Assembly: GCA_013397795.1 (NCBI GenBank)
Contig: VZTJ01001391.1
Location: 729,482-793,481, forward strand
Origin: Orthonyx spaldingii
Lineage: Eukaryota > Chordata > Aves > Passeriformes > Orthonychidae
Reading direction: 5' to 3'
Length of the DNA stretch: 64,000 nucleotides
A program made the translations under genes and the position numbers. The notes beneath the pieces are model-generated. The model had not been told where the DNA came from. It saw nothing but the letters and a program-made list of their open reading frames with translations, and searched no databases. Positions 59,671 to 64,000 of the stretch are shown here, piece after piece; within the stretch, counting starts at the first letter, position 1, and every line of letters begins with the position of its first letter.

Positions 59671-60035
59671 TTCATAAAACCAGAGAATGATTAGGGTTGC
59701 AAAAGACCTTAAAGATCATCTAGTTCCAACTCCTCTGCCACGGACAGGGACACCTTCCACTAGACCAGGTTGCATCCAGTCTGACCTTGAACACCTCTAG
59801 AGATGGGGCATCCACAACTTCTCTGGACAACCTCTTCCAGTGTCTCACCATCCTCACAGTAAAGAATTCCTTCCTAATATCCAATCTAAACCCACTGCCT
59901 TTCAGCTTCAAGCCTTTCCTCCTTGTCCTATCACTGCATGCCCTTATGAAAAATCCCCCTCCAGCCCTTGTAGGCCACCTTCAGGTACTGAAAGCCTGCT
60001 ATAAGGTCTTTCTGAAACCTTCTCTTCTTCTTAAA
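59671..60035 (-). mobile_element. CR1 LINE 3' fragment
   Basis: Reverse-strand CR1: on the plus strand GACCTTAAAGATCATCTAGT, CCACTAGACCAGGTTGCATC, CTTCTCTGGACAACCTCTTC, GAATTCCTTCCTAATATCCA and CTTGTCCTATCACTGCATGC in the expected order. Frames over it are not genes. Confidence 0.9.
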
Positions 60036-63000
60036 ATTATTACATTATATTTTTAAAAAATATAAAGTCATTCTTGCTTTCACCACACATGAACTGGCAA
60101 CAGATCTCCTTGCAAAATTCAAACAGGGCTGTCTTAAGAATCAGGGAGGTCAAGGACACCAGATATCTTTATGGGCAGAGACATCTATATTCTAAGCACA
60201 GTAAATTCAGATGCAACTGTGCACAAAACAGAATCTTCTGGAGAAGGAGCTCAAGTCTTTGCTTTGCTGTACACATACAGACACTCTTCAATTGGCCAGT
60301 GGTTATTTTAATTTTAACATGTTGGGTGTGTTCCCAGGTAGGAACAAAACACTATGACTTCACAGAAGTAATTAAGCAGTAGAAAAGATAGAGAAAATAT
60401 ATCTGCTCCCAACAGATTTCAAACAGTGATTTTAATAAGCTCAAAATTAAGTAGAGGTCCCTTTTAAAAGCTGATGATAAATATTAGAAAATAAGTTGGG
60501 CTGCATCTCTTTTAACTAATGAAGCCAGAATGTTGATTGAGCTAAGCAGGGAAAAATTTACTGGCATGGAAGATATGAGAGAAGTGGACTAGCAAGGTTT
60601 TAATTAGTCTCCATTTTGAGAGCAGGTAAGAGGAAACTTTGAGAAATGGTCATAAGTGCAGTTATGAGTAAAAACACAATGCAAGTCATCAAGATAAATT
60701 ATGAAAAATTATGTGTAGCTTCAATAGTGTAGGTTACATGATCAAGTTTACCTTCAATAGTATAGATAACAGTTGGGTCTGGGTGGATTTTCTGAACATG
60801 AACAATATTCATGTGGCTGTATTCCTTGTTTTTAATGTATTCATGTAGGTAGGCTGCATCACTTTATCTGAGAACTTCGCAATCAGTAACATTATTTCCC
60901 CATCTGTGAGAGAGGGACAAACTATAGTCCGCTTTTAATAAACTGAGAAATGAGGCAAAGGACAACTAAAGATAGTGTTTATGACACTTGAGTCCACGTG
61001 TCTACAATACAGTTGCCTGCATACAAACCAAACATTCAATTCCCTTTCTATATAGTGATCAGAAAGAGGCACATCTAAACAGATTCCTCAAATTTATCTT
61101 TAACAGAAGGTTAAATGGAATCACCTCTCAAAACACCCATTTCTTCACACTGGTTGTCTAACTAAAGTGCTCAAACAACTGCAACAGACACCTGAAGTTA
61201 GGTGAGGTGAATCTACACAAATGACTCACTAAAATCTGAGAACAGAGATGAAGGTGAAGAGTCTGGGTGGAGACCCACCTCCTGCACTTTCCACTGGAGC
61301 ACGTTCTCAAAACTGAAAATATATCATACAGCACAACTGTTACAGCTTATGAATACCAGAAAAAACATCCTTTATCTCTTAAAAAAATTCAAAATATTCT
61401 TCATGTCTTAGTTCAATAATTAATGTTTTCACCAACTTAAAATAGATTTCAGAGGGTGTGAGCTTCGAGAAAAGAGTCAGCCAACTTCACAACAATGGCC
61501 ATGTGTGAAATCATAAAATGATATACCGAGGATTAACAGAATCAGACTTAAAAACCAAATTAAAAATAAGCTAGATTAAGAACATTCCTCAGAAAGTGAC
61601 AAAGCAAATATTAAGTTACTGTACCTAAATGGGGGACAGTTGTCCTGCATGGTCTTGCCTGCAAGCCCTGGCTTGTGAATGTGCACCCAAAATCCCCACG
61701 ACCAAAGGACAGGGCTATAATTTCCTTTAGAAGGTGCACCAAGCACACTGGATCTTTTCCCGGCTGATACCTCCTCTGGCCTGACAACCAGAAATACCAG
61801 GTATGTGGAAGACACAGGTCACTTCCCCACCTTGCTGGGACACTGTTCAGGTGCATCTCCTGGGGCCAGGACTGTGATGCACATACACACAGTGCAGACA
61901 CAGTCACAGGAACAGCTTGAAGTTAAGCTGCCTTCTCAAAGCTACACTCTATCTTGATAAAAAGAAGAAATCACAACAGATCTGTCAATTTTATCTCAGA
62001 AGACACATAAAAGTTGCTGCACTCCAAAGTTTTGGTGCTTTTTTTAAAACAACGTAGTAAAGATCTTTTCATCTGATCAACGAGAAAAAGCAGCTGTGAA
62101 CTATACTTGCTACTGATTAAATGCCCTGACAACACCTAGAATTGATTAATCTTCTAGATAACATTGCTTTAACTAGACACGTGAGAAAATATCTAAGGTG
62201 ACAGTCCACTTTTGATAAGTGAGTTCTGTTAATAAATTGGCATTTGAAACACATTAGTATTTAAATACTCCTATCTGATTTATGAGAATGGCAGAAGTAA
62301 CTTCCTGTGAAAATTTAGTCCTTCAGCTTCAAAAAAAAAAGCAGTAGAAAAGATTGTCTTAATCAAAAAGAACAATTTGTTTAGGAATATGGAAAGCTGA
62401 GTCAGTAGTAGTTGTATGCAAGGAAAAAAAGATTACTTCACTTAGGTGATGGAAATGTCACTACTGGGTGTATCCTAACTATTTATGTTAAAGTAGTATT
62501 ACACATACAACAAAAAAGAATCTTCAGGTGAGTGGAAAAATAGGGGTAACATGATTTTCTTTTTAAGGTGATGTAAGGTCTAGAGTCAGAGTCTGGCAGT
62601 AGTGTAGTATCTGACTGATATACCTATGAACAACATAACAGCTGAACCAAAAAGAATAGCAGTGTTGGCTGTTTGAAGTGAAAGTCCTGCTTGGTCTAAT
62701 AAAGATGGGACTTCTTGCTAAAACTTGGGCTTGCCTGAGCTTTTGAGTAAGTACAACTCTGAACAACACTGGAACTTCTTTGTTACGCTTACTTTTATTT
62801 TTACATATAATAAATGTTAGGAATAGGAAACACGATAAATAACATGATAAATTTTCCAGTTGAAGACTGATGTGACTTGTGTCATTTGATCTACATAGTG
62901 TTCTTGAGAAAAAAAAAGAAACAGAACTACAGTACTGTTGTCTACTGTTATCTTGAAAGGAACAGTTAAAAAAGATCTGAAAACCAACCATTCCTAGGAA

Positions 63001-63265
63001 ATGTTTCCCAAAAGTAATTACTTTAAGAACACAAAGTGTTCAGAAACACTAAATACTAAAAAATAGTAAAATATTAAAAAGACATGAAGACACAATCTTT
63101 TCTGTAACCAGTTTGATTTTACATAAGTGAAGTCATACTTTTCATTATTTAGGAGAGAAAATCAAAGACTTAAATGTGAACAGGATACTGGGCTCTTAGA
63201 CTGAAGAGAATTAAAATGACTAAAGTAATATTGTAGCAGATTTCTGTATTATATTGGTTTGAAGT

Positions 63266-63315
63266 GAGGGAAGAAAAAGAAAAGGAAAAAGAGAAAGAAA
63301 AAGGAAAAAGAAAAA
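63266..63315. repeat. 50-nt purine tract
   Basis: All A/G on the plus strand, mainly GAAAAA and GGAAAA units; related in style to the long tract in HNF4G intron 4. Confidence 0.85.
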
Positions 63316-63527
63316 TAAAAATTAATTTAAAAATATTACTCGTAGTGTTATTTTCTGAAAGGGATCTGAATATAAAAGTCAGTCAAGAAAGAATAGATAC
63401 AGGAGAGAACTAAATGATTGGGTATTTGTATAACATCCATTAGCAAGTTTTATGAGTCCAAAAAGGGAAACTGTATCAAATACTGTTATGGACATGAGGA
63501 ATCTTGAATATATTCTTAATCCTTTAC

Positions 63528-63985
63528 TTCAAGGTTCTCGGGAGATCATTGAGTCCAACTTTCTTCTCAATCCAGGTCACACCAGGTTGCTAAGGGTTTA
63601 AAAGAGTCATATCAAAAACACTTTAAAGAATGGAGACTGCCTAACCTCTTCGGGCACTCTGTTTTCCTACTGGACCTGGTGTCTCCTGGTTCTCACAGTG
63701 GGAATTTTTCTCCTTACATCCAGTCTGAAACAATTTTATTTCAAGTTATGTCCACAGTCTCCTGTCCTTCTGCCTGCACCACGGTGAAAGTCCATCTTTT
63801 CACAAACAGCCTTGAGGTAGCAGAGGCTGCTGTGAGGGTCTCTCCCACAAATCCATTGCTAGGCTGAAAGAACTCTGGTCCATTGGTTTTTCCTCAACTG
63901 GGCAGGTGTGTCAGCCCCTTACCGTCTTGGTGGCTCTTCACTGAACTTTCTTCAGTTAATCCATTTATTTCCTCAAAGAAAGAAG
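63528..63985 (-). mobile_element. CR1 LINE fragment, diverged
   Basis: On the plus strand GGGAGATCATTGAGTCCAAC, CACCAGGTTGCTAAGGGTTT, TTTTCTCCTTACATCCAGTC, and near the right end GTCTTGGTGGCTCTTCACTG. Order and spacing fit a reverse-strand CR1; it runs close to the window edge. Confidence 0.75.
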
Positions 63986-64000
63986 GGGGCAGGTGGTCAA

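Larger units (their letters stand above)
57841..63527. other. Far upstream flank, no gene recognised
   Basis: Apart from the CR1 copy at 59671-60035 and the purine tract at 63266, no element is recognised. A GC-richer patch at about 61630-61910 and a 142-codon minus-strand frame at 62563-62991 have no identifiable homology. Confidence 0.6.

Noticed and set aside
61576..61907. GC-richer patch with overlapping minus-strand frames of 79 and 98 codons
   Set aside because: No domain and no exon-like splice boundaries in frame; left unassigned.
62563..62991. 142-codon minus-strand frame
   Set aside because: No family resemblance and AT-rich chance-like composition.
1..64000. CRISPR arrays, operons, bacterial promoters, rRNA genes
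   Set aside because: Intron structure and repeats show vertebrate nuclear DNA; no regularly spaced repeats or RNA gene sequences were seen.

Overview
The window is AT-rich vertebrate nuclear DNA with long introns, little coding sequence and many interspersed repeats. CR1 retroposons, two clean solo LTRs and a decayed avian ERVL-like LTR point to a bird, probably a songbird or other neoavian. The bird call is firm from the repeat types together; the order is a guess.

One protein-coding gene can be supported. It is HNF4G (hepatocyte nuclear factor 4 gamma, NR2A2), on the minus strand. I could trace ten coding exons from the start codon at 51338 down to the stop at 31973. All junctions are GT-AG, the reading frame stays open throughout, and the 1335 coding bases give 444 residues. 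The order is a short N-terminal exon, two exons encoding the C4 zinc-finger DNA-binding domain, a hinge exon, four ligand-binding-domain exons ending in the AF-2 helix, and two F-domain exons. The gene looks functional. Untranslated ends, the transcription start and the poly(A) site cannot be fixed from sequence alone.

Layout: 1-28.6 kb is gene-free flank downstream of HNF4G, with MIR-like and CR1 fragments, a 508-bp plus-strand solo LTR (18039-18546, 5-bp duplication) and a CpG-rich 737-bp minus-strand solo LTR (24924-25660, 5-bp duplication). 28.7-31.97 kb is the HNF4G 3' flank and possible 3' UTR, with a plus-strand CR1 and a (CCTT)n tract just after the stop codon. 31.97-51.34 kb is the gene. 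Its introns hold CR1 copies, a 292-nt uninterrupted purine tract, a hairpin-forming inverted repeat and a truncated LTR in the sense orientation. 51.34-64 kb is upstream flank with three CR1 copies and no recognisable gene.

I found no RNA gene, CRISPR array or operon, and nothing that amounts to an undescribed system. The more interesting items are the homopurine/homopyrimidine tracts in HNF4G, the LTR promoter-type sequences in and near the gene, unusual residues in the second zinc finger, and one 206-codon unexplained open frame in intron 6.
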